A stretch of DNA of 64,000 nucleotides from UBA5195 sp034432755 (GTDB lineage Bacteria > Chloroflexota > Anaerolineae > Anaerolineales > Villigracilaceae), in NCBI GenBank assembly GCA_034432755.1, contig DAOUBQ010000015.1:1-64000 (forward strand). The letters run 5' to 3'. The position numbers were made by a program, and so were the translations under genes. Each line of letters begins with the position of its first letter. Position 1 is the first letter of the stretch. A model generated the notes under the pieces. The model searched no databases, had not been told where the DNA came from, and saw nothing but the letters and a program-made list of their open reading frames with translations. Of the stretch, positions 47,629 through 55,278 are shown in pieces.

Positions 47629-50049
47629 TTTAATAGCCGCCTCTAGCGCCGCCAGGCCAATGGTGCGTGCCTGCAGGCGGTTGCTGTTTTCTAGCACGAC
47701 AACAATGGCGAGCGGAGTCCCCTGCCAGCCGGAGGTTGTTCCGCCCATGAACCAGGCTGCTATCCGATCAGATTCAGCCTCGCCGCTGCCAGTATATGCC
47801 CAAAACGAGCCGGTTTCTGCCCTGAGCAGGTTCTCGACATCCCTGGCTGCCAGGCATTGGGTGGAACGTCCCAAGGAGGGTAGGATGACCCAGCCCTGGG
47901 TGGACGTATTGACGGCCATGACCAATTGTACGGATGGGCAAATGCCCCCGTTACTGAGGGCGGCTGCCGCCCGTATCAGTTGCGCCGGGCTGATGCGGAT
48001 GTCGAGCGGCGTCAGAGCGCGTAAATCTGTCGCCGCGACCGGCAGCCGCAGGGCGGGCTGCTCGTAAAACCCAAGCTTCTCGTATAAGTTATTTCGTTCT
48101 TCCTGACTGACGGTGGTCCGTCCATATTGGGCTTGCAGGAAAGGTGTGACGATGTCGCCTGGTGGGTACAGTCCCTGGGTGGCGCGATTGAGCAACGGGG
48201 CGTTGGGAGCAGAGAAGATGGTTTCGTCGAGCAGGTTGGCGTCGTAGGTCGGGTGCGAGGACATGACCAGGATTTCGCCCGTTTCGGCATTGATCAAAAT
48301 GACCGCGCCACGTTTGTCTTTCATCAACCTGTCTGCCGTTGCCTGGATGTTCAGGTCGAGGCTCAGGCGTACGTTCAGGCCAGGCGGGGGCGTGCCATAC
48401 AAGACATGTTCCCACCAGATTTGCAAGGTGGGAAGGCCTTGCAGGCCGCGCAGGTAGGGGTCGAGGACTTGTTCGAGGCCTGCCTGCCCGTAAACGGGGT
48501 GAGTGTAGCCGACCACTGAAGACAGTTCTGGGATGTTGTATTGCCGCTGGTAACTGCCGACCTGGCCCTGGACGGAGGTGATGGCCTGGTTGCGGCGGTC
48601 GAGCAGGTTGCCGCGCGGCGCGAAGCGTTCCGCGATTGCCCGGCGTGGGTTGTCGGTACGTATGAGCAGGTCGTCGGCCCGCCAGACAGCCCACCAGCCA
48701 TACGAAAGGGCGCAAGCCGCGATTCCCACGCAGAGCAACCCGGCGGTTTGCAGATAGGGCGCGGGTTGGGGCAGGGGAGCGGGTTCTTCTTCCAGTTCAT
48801 TGCTGATTTGAATCAGGATGAGCAGCGCCAGGAAGGAGGTCAGCAGCGACGAGCCTCCATAGGAGACGAAAGGCAGGGTAACACCGGTGAGCGGCAGCAG
48901 GCGCAGGTTGCCCCCAATGATAAGGATGGCTTGCACGCCAAAATAGGTTGCTATCCCGGCGGCCAGCAGGCGGCGGAAGTTGCTTCCGGCGTGGATGGCG
49001 ATGATAAAGCCACGCGCGACAAGCAGAGCGAACAGAATGAATACCGCGCTGCCGCCCACCAAGCCGTATTCTTCGCCGATGGTTGTAAAGATGAAATCGG
49101 AATGCGCCACCGGGACGAGGCCGGGTGCGCCCATGCCTACTCCGCGCCCATCCAGGCCGCCGTTGGCAACCGCCAAAATGGATTGGACAATCTGGTAGGA
49201 GCGCCCCGATGGGTCGGCCCAGGGGTTGAGCCAGGCGTCAATGCGCACCTGAATAATGTCGACCAGAAAATAACCTGCCAGTGTGGTGACGACCAGGGTG
49301 GCAAGCGAAAACAACAACAGGATGCGCCTGCCGCTCGCCATGTAAACGATGGAGGCGTAAAGGAAGATGAAAATCGAGGCCGTTCCCAGGTCGCGCTGGA
49401 AGAACAGGATGGCAAGCGCCAGCCCGGTCAGGAATAAGGTTGGGTAGAGCAGGGGCAGCAATCGGGCGTAGGTGACATTCTGCCCAGCAAAGTAGGCGGC
49501 GAGATACACAATCAACAGCAGCTTGAGCGGCTCGGAGGGCTGCAAGTAAATTCCGCAGCACCCCAGCCACAGGCGCGGGCCAGCGCCGCCCGGGTTCGAC
49601 CCTAGCACCAGGGTCAGCGCCGTCAGGAGCAGGCCGCTCGTCAGGAAGATATATTTGTAGCGGCGCAGGATGTCCAGGTTCTTTGGGAATTTCAGCCCGG
49701 CCAGCAGCACTACCATACTGATGATCAGCCAGGCTGCCTGACGAAACCCGAAGCCCTCGCTCAGCCGCCAGATGGAGAGCAATCCCCAGCCGGACAGCAG
49801 CGCGGCGATGGGGAACAAGAAGGGGTCGGCGTCGGGGGTGTGGCGGCGGAACTGACGCTGAACCAGGTATACCAACATCATCCAGGCCAATATCCCAGCC
49901 CAGTGTGACCAGCGCAGATCAGCTTCCCAACTGCGCAGCCGCACTGTCGGAGAAATTGTGAACGCCAAAGCGTTAAGAAATAAAAATAATGCTGCCAGTT
50001 TGAGCAGTCGGCTTTGGATGAGGACGGGAGGCTGGTAGGAGGGGAACAA
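47626..50049 (-). CDS. SEDS (RodA/FtsW)-PBP fusion with degenerate transpeptidase
   Basis: An 807-residue protein. The first 430 residues are a SEDS glycosyltransferase with about ten helices (LWLGCCGIYLQPSEPLKLLL, NPWADPSGRSYQIVQSILAV, HSDFIFTTIGEEYGLVGG, LPFVSYGGSSLL). The rest is a penicillin-binding transpeptidase-like domain (APRGNLLDRRNQAI, INAETGEILVMSSHPTYD). But the active-site SxxK is missing: family LYPPGSTFK is here LYPPGDIVT; the region with SxN is deleted and KTG is YTG. It is therefore likely a polymerase with a structural, non-catalytic partner domain. The start is TTG at 50049, without a clear ribosome site. It sits with FHA genes, as rodA-pbpA do in actinobacteria. Confidence 0.82.
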   Translation of the reverse strand: MFPSYQPPVLIQSRLLKLAALFLFLNALAFTISPTVRLRSWEADLRWSHWAGILAWMMLVYLVQRQFRRHTPDADPFLFPIAALLSGWGLLSIWRLSEGFGFRQAAWLIISMVVLLAGLKFPKNLDILRRYKYIFLTSGLLLTALTLVLGSNPGGAGPRLWLGCCGIYLQPSEPLKLLLIVYLAAYFAGQNVTYARLLPLLYPTLFLTGLALAILFFQRDLGTASIFIFLYASIVYMASGRRILLLFSLATLVVTTLAGYFLVDIIQVRIDAWLNPWADPSGRSYQIVQSILAVANGGLDGRGVGMGAPGLVPVAHSDFIFTTIGEEYGLVGGSAVFILFALLVARGFIIAIHAGSNFRRLLAAGIATYFGVQAILIIGGNLRLLPLTGVTLPFVSYGGSSLLTSFLALLILIQISNELEEEPAPLPQPAPYLQTAGLLCVGIAACALSYGWWAVWRADDLLIRTDNPRRAIAERFAPRGNLLDRRNQAITSVQGQVGSYQRQYNIPELSSVVGYTHPVYGQAGLEQVLDPYLRGLQGLPTLQIWWEHVLYGTPPPGLNVRLSLDLNIQATADRLMKDKRGAVILINAETGEILVMSSHPTYDANLLDETIFSAPNAPLLNRATQGLYPPGDIVTPFLQAQYGRTTVSQEERNNLYEKLGFYEQPALRLPVAATDLRALTPLDIRISPAQLIRAAAALSNGGICPSVQLVMAVNTSTQGWVILPSLGRSTQCLAARDVENLLRAETGSFWAYTGSGEAESDRIAAWFMGGTTSGWQGTPLAIVVVLENSNRLQARTIGLAALEAAIK

Positions 50050-50064
50050 AGTTTTCTTTTAACG

Positions 50065-50106
50065 GGATACGCAATACGTGATGGTGAATCCCGTATTGCG
50101 TATTCG
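50065..50106. repeat. Heptamer repeat with 12-bp palindrome
   Basis: GGATACG, CAATACG, TGATGGT, GAATCCC, GTATTGC, GTATTCG. ATACGCAATACG pairs exactly with CGTATTGCGTAT, so the array is folded back on itself. It lies between the nucleoside phosphorylase and SEDS-PBP genes. Confidence 0.75.
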
Positions 50107-50123
50107 GTGGGTGGCCTGTTTTT

Positions 50124-50990
50124 TTATTGGATATATTTACGAATTAGCAAGTCAAGATTTTGCCGCGTTTGGGGCGGGATGACAGCTAGATTGGTAATGA
50201 GGGCGGTTGCCAGCGCGTTATGGCAATCGCAGGGCTGCTCATCGGGCAGGCTTTTTGCCAGCAGGCGCAGGGCTTCTTGAGCGAGTTGGGTGTTTTTGTT
50301 AAGGGTTTGAATAACCATTTCCACAGTGACTGGTTCAGCAGAGACGTGCCAGACATCGTAGTCAGTGACGTGCGCCATCACCGCGTAGCACATTTCTGCT
50401 TCGCGCGCCAGGAAGGCTTCGGGGGAGGCTGTCATGCCGATGATGGACATGCCCCAGGCGCGAAAGACGTTCGATTCGGCTTTCGTGGAGAAGCGTGGGC
50501 CTTCAATGGTGATGAATGTGCCGCCCTGATGAACTGTTCCCCCAGAATCTTTCACGGATTGGTAGACAGCCTGACTCAATCCGGCGCAAAACGGGTCGGC
50601 CACGCCGATGTGGGCCACCAATCCCTCACCGAAGAAAGAGCGCGCGCGGTCTTTGGTGTTGTCATACAGCTGGTCGGGGATGACGATGTGGCCGGGGGCG
50701 TAATCTTCGCGCAACGAACCGCAGGCGCTAACACTGATAATTCGTTTTGCGCCGAGCATTTTGAGTGCGTAGATGTTGGCCCGGTAGTTTACCTCGGTGG
50801 GGGAGATGAAATGACCGATTCCATGCCGGGCCAGGAAGGCGATTCGCTTCCCTTCCAGTGTCCCAACCACAATGGGGGAACTCGGCTTCCCGAAGGGCGT
50901 TTCCAGGTGATGTTCCTGCACTTCGCTGAGAGAGGGGATTGCATACAATCCCGAACCGCCGATGACGGCAAAGTGGATGGTTTCTGCCAT
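50124..50990 (-). CDS. mtnP: 5'-Methylthioadenosine/purine nucleoside phosphorylase
   Basis: A 288-residue trimeric phosphorylase: FAVIGGSGLYAIPSLSEVQE, phosphate-binding RHGIGHFISPTEVNYRANIY, SVSACGSLREDYAPGHIVIP, TIEGPRFSTKAES and GMTASPEAFLAREAEMCYAV, with DYDVWH at the base-binding end. These match the MTAP subgroup, which splits methylthioadenosine to adenine and ribose-1-phosphate phosphate. The ATG at 50990 with GGAG nine bases upstream starts the fold. A SAM-cleaving enzyme is encoded at 54478, so two SAM-derived adenosine steps are close to one another. Confidence 0.88.
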   Translation of the reverse strand: MAETIHFAVIGGSGLYAIPSLSEVQEHHLETPFGKPSSPIVVGTLEGKRIAFLARHGIGHFISPTEVNYRANIYALKMLGAKRIISVSACGSLREDYAPGHIVIPDQLYDNTKDRARSFFGEGLVAHIGVADPFCAGLSQAVYQSVKDSGGTVHQGGTFITIEGPRFSTKAESNVFRAWGMSIIGMTASPEAFLAREAEMCYAVMAHVTDYDVWHVSAEPVTVEMVIQTLNKNTQLAQEALRLLAKSLPDEQPCDCHNALATALITNLAVIPPQTRQNLDLLIRKYIQ

Positions 50991-51006
50991 AGGTTGTTTC
51001 TCCGGG

Positions 51007-51432
51007 TTATTCGAGGGTGACAATCAGCGCCGTTTGTCCGCATTGGATGGTGTCGCCGTTGACGACGATGGTGGCTGTTTGCACGGTCTCATTGTTGAGT
51101 TTGGTTCCATTCGTAGATTGCAGGTCTTCGAGCCACCACTGGTTATGATGGTAGGCCAGCCGCGCATGGCGGGCCGATACGGCAGCATCTTCCAGGGTCA
51201 CTTCGCATTCTGGGTCGCGTCCAATTAAGATGTCGCCCTGTGTGAAGTGCAGGGTTTTCGACAATTCGCCGGATGCCTGGATGATGAGGGTGAGGGGAGT
51301 GACTTTGCGGGAGGAAAGAAAAACTGTCTCTTGCTGTAGAGAACGCCAGAGCAGGTAAAGAGCCCATCCAATGAAAGCATACAGGGCTGCTGCCGCGAGG
51401 ACCCGCAAGCCCAGCAGGAGCAAGGCGCTCAT
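51007..51432 (-). CDS. FHA-domain membrane protein (FhaB-like)
   Basis: A 141-residue protein: an N-terminal helix (LLGLRVLAAAALYAFIGWAL) and a C-terminal FHA domain with LIGRDPECEVTLEDAAVSAR, HARLAYHHNQWWLEDLQSTN and GTKLN. FHA domains bind phosphothreonine. Similar proteins (FhaB/FipA) in actinobacteria link Ser/Thr kinases to cell-wall synthesis. It overlaps the larger FHA gene by four bases, so they are cotranscribed. No kinase gene is in the window. Confidence 0.82.
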   Translation of the reverse strand: MSALLLLGLRVLAAAALYAFIGWALYLLWRSLQQETVFLSSRKVTPLTLIIQASGELSKTLHFTQGDILIGRDPECEVTLEDAAVSARHARLAYHHNQWWLEDLQSTNGTKLNNETVQTATIVVNGDTIQCGQTALIVTLE

Positions 51433-52265
51433 GAAGGATCTTCGTCTTCTGGGGCTATTTCTTTGAGAGTCGGAGTGTCTCGTAAGACGGCGGTGCGGCG
51501 TTCGCCGCTGGCAGGGGAGAGTGGCGCGGTCTCTCCGGTGTGAACCGAGGGGGGCGGATTATCCTGCCCAAAGACGATGGGCAGGCCGGCCAGCGAAATC
51601 ACATCCCCGGGATACAGGACGCTTTGGTTGATGCGCTGTCCATTGACATACGTGCCGCCGGTGGAATTCAGGTCGAAAATAATAAAACGCCCGCGCACGT
51701 ATCGTATCTGGGCATGGTAGCGCGAGACGCGCGGGTCATCCACAACAAGGTGGTTATCGAGGCGGCGCCCAATATTGGTGACAGCCTGGTTGAGCGTGAA
51801 CACTTTCGTCCCGCCGACAATCAGGAAAGCGGCGCGCGTGGGGGTATCCTGGTCGTTGCCAGTACGCATATCCTGTGTTTCGGCTATGGCGTTCGCTTTT
51901 TGGATGCGCACGCGCACATCGTCAAGTTCAACCAGCGGGTCTCCCGTCATGCTGATGGTCAGGATACCATCGAACCGAACCCCAATTTCGCTGGCAACCA
52001 GGCGGAAGATTTTTGTCAGGCCTTCGATCAGTCGTGGGTCTTTTTGCCATTGGGAAATCATCGAAGGATGGACCACTAGCTGGAACTGGTGTGGCAGGAC
52101 GTTGGTGTTCTCGTTCAAACCCTGAGTTGCCAGGTTGGAACGCAGAGTTTCGGCCAATTGGCGCGAGATGCGGTCCCGGTAATTGGGGCCAGGCAAATAC
52201 TTGACGAGATGCACCTCAATCAGGTTTTGCAGGCGGTTTTCGATATCGCTTAATTGGAAGGCCAT
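51429..52265 (-). CDS. DUF3662/FHA-domain protein (FhaA-like)
   Basis: A 278-residue protein. The N-terminal DUF3662 domain (SDIENRLQNLIEVHLVKYLP, PHQFQLVVHPSMISQW) and the C-terminal FHA domain (TNIGRRLDNHLVVDDPRVSR, YHAQIRYVRGRFIIFDLNST with the GGTYVNG loop) are the arrangement of actinobacterial FhaA. It binds phosphorylated cell-division or peptidoglycan proteins. A short Pro/Ala/Thr tail ends the protein. It is directly upstream of the FhaB-like gene. Confidence 0.87.
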   Translation of the reverse strand: MAFQLSDIENRLQNLIEVHLVKYLPGPNYRDRISRQLAETLRSNLATQGLNENTNVLPHQFQLVVHPSMISQWQKDPRLIEGLTKIFRLVASEIGVRFDGILTISMTGDPLVELDDVRVRIQKANAIAETQDMRTGNDQDTPTRAAFLIVGGTKVFTLNQAVTNIGRRLDNHLVVDDPRVSRYHAQIRYVRGRFIIFDLNSTGGTYVNGQRINQSVLYPGDVISLAGLPIVFGQDNPPPSVHTGETAPLSPASGERRTAVLRDTPTLKEIAPEDEDPS

Positions 52266-52501
52266 AAAACGAAATTCCTGGGGCGTTGGTACTTGACTAT
52301 TATAGAATTTTGTGCCGGATTTTGCAACTTATCTGAGTTGTCTTTTGCTACTGGATTGATTATTACATAAAATGGATGGTTTGTACAACTTTTTTGGCGA
52401 GTCAACCGCAATTCTGTATCAATCCGACCACTTCAGCCCTCGCCCTCTGCCTCCTCTGGTGCGGGAGGGAACTCACAAAACTGTTGCAGACTGCTTGGCA
52501 C

Positions 52502-52533
52502 AAAAAAATTCCGGGGCAGCTGCCTCGGAATTT
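52502..52533 (-). terminator. Terminator after the zinc-ribbon gene
   Basis: AAATTCCG and CGGAATTT with GGCAGCTGCC between them, followed on the minus strand by TTTTTTT. It separates the zinc-ribbon gene from the FHA genes. The remaining gap 52266-52501 holds a C-rich inverted element near 52436 and no gene. Confidence 0.8.
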
Positions 52534-52539
52534 CGGCGA

Positions 52540-53130
52540 TTAAATCAAGATGGGTTTTCCACACTGCGGGCAAGTTCGTTCTCCCCGCAGTACCACAAAG
52601 CCACACGCAGCACAGGTCCGCGGTTGTACATTGCCCAGCGGCGCACCGCAAGCGATACAGGCTCCCGTGCCGACTGGGTTCGGTGTGCCGCAATATTCAC
52701 AGACTGCACGCTGCAGTCGCTCCGAAATTTGCGTGCTGGCGCGGCGCGATTGGGCATATTTGCTGATCACTTGCCAAACGTTCTCGCTAATTTGCAGATT
52801 TTCAATGTCCTGGGCAATATCATCCAATCTATCGAGCAAATTCCAGGGATTGCGGAGCGTGGCCAACAGCGTTTTTCCCATGCTGGCCGCTACGCCCATC
52901 CAGGCTTGTTGCCCTACCGTAACCATCACGCCATCGGCAACACGTTGTATTTGGACGGTTACCGCCGTCTGTCCGCCGCTGGATGCGCCCTGGCGGGTGG
53001 CAATTTGCACTTTCAGGCCGCGTTCGTCGCCAAAGGCCTGTGCGCGCAGGTTGCCGCGATTAAAATTGGCAATCAGCAGATTGGCTACGTCGTTGGGGGT
53101 CAAGTCCCCGTGCAAAATTCTCTGTTCCAT
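52540..53130 (-). CDS. Double zinc-ribbon protein
   Basis: A 196-residue protein. The first part (residues 1-125) is a mixed fold with ILHGDLTPNDVANLLIANFN and LLDRLDDIAQDIENLQISEN; the second has four CxxC pairs: CEYCGTPN, CIACGAPLG, CAACGF and CPQCGKPILI, a DZANK-like double zinc ribbon. Proteins with this layout are common and unassigned; they may be adaptor or DNA/protein-binding. It is transcribed leftward with its own terminator, before the FHA genes. Confidence 0.75.
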   Translation of the reverse strand: MEQRILHGDLTPNDVANLLIANFNRGNLRAQAFGDERGLKVQIATRQGASSGGQTAVTVQIQRVADGVMVTVGQQAWMGVAASMGKTLLATLRNPWNLLDRLDDIAQDIENLQISENVWQVISKYAQSRRASTQISERLQRAVCEYCGTPNPVGTGACIACGAPLGNVQPRTCAACGFVVLRGERTCPQCGKPILI

Positions 53131-53273
53131 AGTTTAGATTATAATCGCCTTCGTTTGAAATGCAAAAAATAGTCACTGTCGCTTTCGGCCCAAAAATCCG
53201 TTTTTTGCTTCCGTTGCCCTCTCTCTTTGGGAGAGGGTAGGGTGAGGGTCGTTAGTTAAAAAACAGGTGTTCG

Positions 53274-53897
53274 ATGCGTCTTATGGTCAAATTGTTTAAG
53301 TTGTTCAGCCTGCTTTTGCCGTTTGGGTTGGTAACGGTTTTTATGTTTAACGTGCCTGCCGCGCACAAAGTTGCAGCCCAGCAGCCCACTGGCTCAGTTC
53401 CAACCGTTACCAGCACGCCTACCGGTCGAATAATTACTGTGACTTATACTGAACCCATCAACATCCGCTCTGGGCCAAGTACGTATTTTTACCCGGCGGT
53501 GGGCGTCTTGCTAGTGGGCGAAACAGCGCCAGCCATTGGGCGTTCTCCTGGTGGGGATTGGATTAAGATTCGCTATCCCGGCATTCCGGGGGATGTTGGA
53601 TGGGTTTACGCGCCTTATGTCAGTCTCTCACCGGGGCCGAATCTACCGATTGTGGAACCGCCTCCAACCCCCACGCCGCTCACTACCCAAGCAATTGACC
53701 CCACGCTGGCGGCAGCCTTCTTACCGCAATACACCCCCACCCGCCTTCCAACATATACCCCTCCTCCCCCGCTTGTGATTCCGACGTATGAAAATCCGAG
53801 TGAGCAAGCCGCCGGTGTGCCAATGGGCCTGGTTATCATTCTGCTGGCGTTAATTGGCGGTTTTGGCTCGCTGATTTCATTTTTGCGTGGTCGTTAA
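53274..53897 (+). CDS. Secreted SH3b-domain protein with C-terminal anchor
   Basis: A 207-residue protein: a signal-like helix at the start (LFSLLLPFGLVTVFMFNVPA), then an SH3b domain (TYTEPINIRSGPSTYFYPAV, GDWIKIRYPG and VGWVYAPYVSL), then a Pro/Thr-rich linker (PPPTPTPLTTQAIDPT, TPTRLPTYTPPPP) and a C-terminal helix (MGLVIILLALIGGFGSLISF). SH3b domains bind peptidoglycan or other wall parts. The linker composition is usual for surface proteins. The terminator at 53990 follows. Confidence 0.75.
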   Translation: MRLMVKLFKLFSLLLPFGLVTVFMFNVPAAHKVAAQQPTGSVPTVTSTPTGRIITVTYTEPINIRSGPSTYFYPAVGVLLVGETAPAIGRSPGGDWIKIRYPGIPGDVGWVYAPYVSLSPGPNLPIVEPPPTPTPLTTQAIDPTLAAAFLPQYTPTRLPTYTPPPPLVIPTYENPSEQAAGVPMGLVIILLALIGGFGSLISFLRGR

Positions 53898-53989
53898 CGC
53901 AATGTTCCCAAAGATAGCAGTTTGAGTACATTGTAAAAAGGTGTTGTTCCCTTGATTGCAGCACAGCGTTCAAAGGTTGCCAAAATGCG

Positions 53990-54028
53990 AACGCCAGAAG
54001 ACCAAACGTTCTCCTGGCGTTTTGCTTT
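53990..54028 (+). terminator. Terminator after SH3b gene
   Basis: AACGCCAG and CTGGCGTT form an 8-bp stem around a long loop, followed by TTTGCTTT. The remaining 54029-54412 stretch contains two tandem structured repeats and no convincing gene. Confidence 0.65.
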
Positions 54029-54034
54029 AAAAGC

Positions 54035-54400
54035 AGACACCGGCTTTGGAAAGCCCCCTTCCTCTGAACCGGTGTCTATCACGTGGGCCCCAGTCCACGT
54101 TTGAAATTGTTGGCTTTATGATACCTATTCCCCGTAGACAGAATGCGGACATACTTTTCGTTTTTGTAAGGATTTTTGGGGGCTGGTCAGTGATGCACCG
54201 AAAATACGCCCCAATAAAGACAAACACCGGTCGCGGAAGTCCCCCTTCCTTTTTACCGGTGTCTGCAACGTGGGCCCCAAGCCACGTTTTTGATTTATTA
54301 GACTTATGATACCCAAATTGCGTAGACAAAACATAGACATACTTAACTTTTTTGAAAGGTGTTTGCGAAGATGCAGGCATTTTGTGCCTTGAAAACTGCG
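54035..54400. repeat. Two tandem hairpin-rich repeats, candidate structured RNA
   Basis: Two copies, each about 187 bases, starting at 54035 and 54222. Each has hairpin A (54035-54077: AGACACCGG with CCGGTGTCT; 54224-54262: ACACCGGT with ACCGGTGT), with conserved loop CCCCCTTCC; then hairpin B (ACGTGG-x8-CCACGT at 54081 and ACGTGG-x8-CCACGT at 54269) with conserved loop GCCCCA; then TTATGATACC, CGTAGACA and GACATACTT in the same order. Between conserved parts the copies diverge. Both strands lack a convincing ORF. Function unknown; a regulatory RNA, or a repeat element carrying one, is possible. Confidence 0.6.
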
Positions 54401-54412
54401 TTCCGATAATGC

Positions 54413-54442
54413 TTGACATTCCCCCCTCTCTCACCGCATAAT
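54413..54442 (+). promoter_or_regulatory. Sigma-70-type promoter of the SAM hydrolase-ECF operon
   Basis: TTGACA at 54413-54418 and CATAAT at 54437-54442 are 18 bases apart. Transcripts would start near 54450 and include a short leader with AGGAG before the ATG at 54478. The tandem repeats lie upstream of this promoter, not in its leader. Confidence 0.6.
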
Positions 54443-54477
54443 AAGAACATTCTTAAATTCCCTGCGCAGGAGTTCCC

Positions 54478-55278
54478 ATGCCTGTAATTTCTTTAATGAC
54501 CGATTTTGGCCTGAAAGATGGCAATGTGGGTGTAATGAAGGGTGTTATTTGGAAAATTGCCCCACAAGCCCAAATTTCAGATTTAAGTCACCTGATTGCG
54601 CCGCAGAACATCCGCGAGGCCGCGCTGATTCTTTACCGCTCGGCGCCCTACTTCCCTGAAAATTCGATTCACGTCGTGGTGGTTGACCCCGGTGTTGGCA
54701 CGGCCCGCCGCCCAATGGCGGCCCAAATTGGAAGTCAGTATTACGTTGGGCCGGATAATGGCACCATCACCCTGCTGCTCGAACAGGCCGAACAAGCAGG
54801 CGGGGAAACCCGGTTTGTTCACCTGGACAAGCCGGAATACTGGCTGCCCAACGTTTCATACGTCTTTCACGGACGGGATATTTTTGCCCCGGCCGCGGCA
54901 CACCTGGCGATTGGCGTGCCGCTGACTACGCTCGGAACGGCTTTTGATAACCCGCTGCGCCTTGAACTGCCCAAACCCGAAAAAACGGCTGCCGGTTGGA
55001 AGGGAGAAGTCATTCACATTGACCATTTTGGGAACGTGGCTTCTAACATTCGCGTGGAAAACCTGGGCGAGGCGCTCAAAGCCAAAGAAAAAATCAATGT
55101 GCGGCTGGCGGGCGTTGAAATTCATGGCCTGGTGAATACCTTCGGCGAGCGCGCGCCCGGTGAAGTGGTGGCGTTGATGGGCAGCACCGGTCACTTGATT
55201 GTTTCTGTCGTCAATGGTAACGCCCAGGCGCGGTTGAATGTCAAAGTTGGCGACCCCTTTGAAGCGGTGATTGCGTAA
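54478..55278 (+). CDS. SAM hydroxide adenosyltransferase (DUF62 family)
   Basis: A 266-residue protein of the DUF62/chlorinase-like family that splits S-adenosylmethionine with water to adenosine and methionine. Family residues: LMTDFGLKDGNVGVMKGVIW, VVDPGVGTARRPMAAQIGS, YVGPDNGTI, FHGRDIFAPAAAHLAIG, IDHFGNVASNI. The stop overlaps the next start (TAATG), so it is the first gene of a four-gene transporter operon. Why a SAM hydrolase is cotranscribed with an ECF transporter is unclear, but this pairing has been seen in other bacteria. Confidence 0.87.
   Translation: MPVISLMTDFGLKDGNVGVMKGVIWKIAPQAQISDLSHLIAPQNIREAALILYRSAPYFPENSIHVVVVDPGVGTARRPMAAQIGSQYYVGPDNGTITLLLEQAEQAGGETRFVHLDKPEYWLPNVSYVFHGRDIFAPAAAHLAIGVPLTTLGTAFDNPLRLELPKPEKTAAGWKGEVIHIDHFGNVASNIRVENLGEALKAKEKINVRLAGVEIHGLVNTFGERAPGEVVALMGSTGHLIVSVVNGNAQARLNVKVGDPFEAVIA

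Noticed and set aside
54035..54400. Riboswitch controlling the SAM hydrolase-ECF operon.
   Set aside because: A good promoter (54413-54442) is found after the repeats, so they are not in the leader from that promoter, and the structure does not match any SAM, cobalamin or thiamine riboswitch I know.
54027..54434. A minus-strand gene of about 135 codons in the tandem repeats.
   Set aside because: The two repeat copies do not keep the same frame after the second hairpin, so selection seems to act on structure and not on protein.
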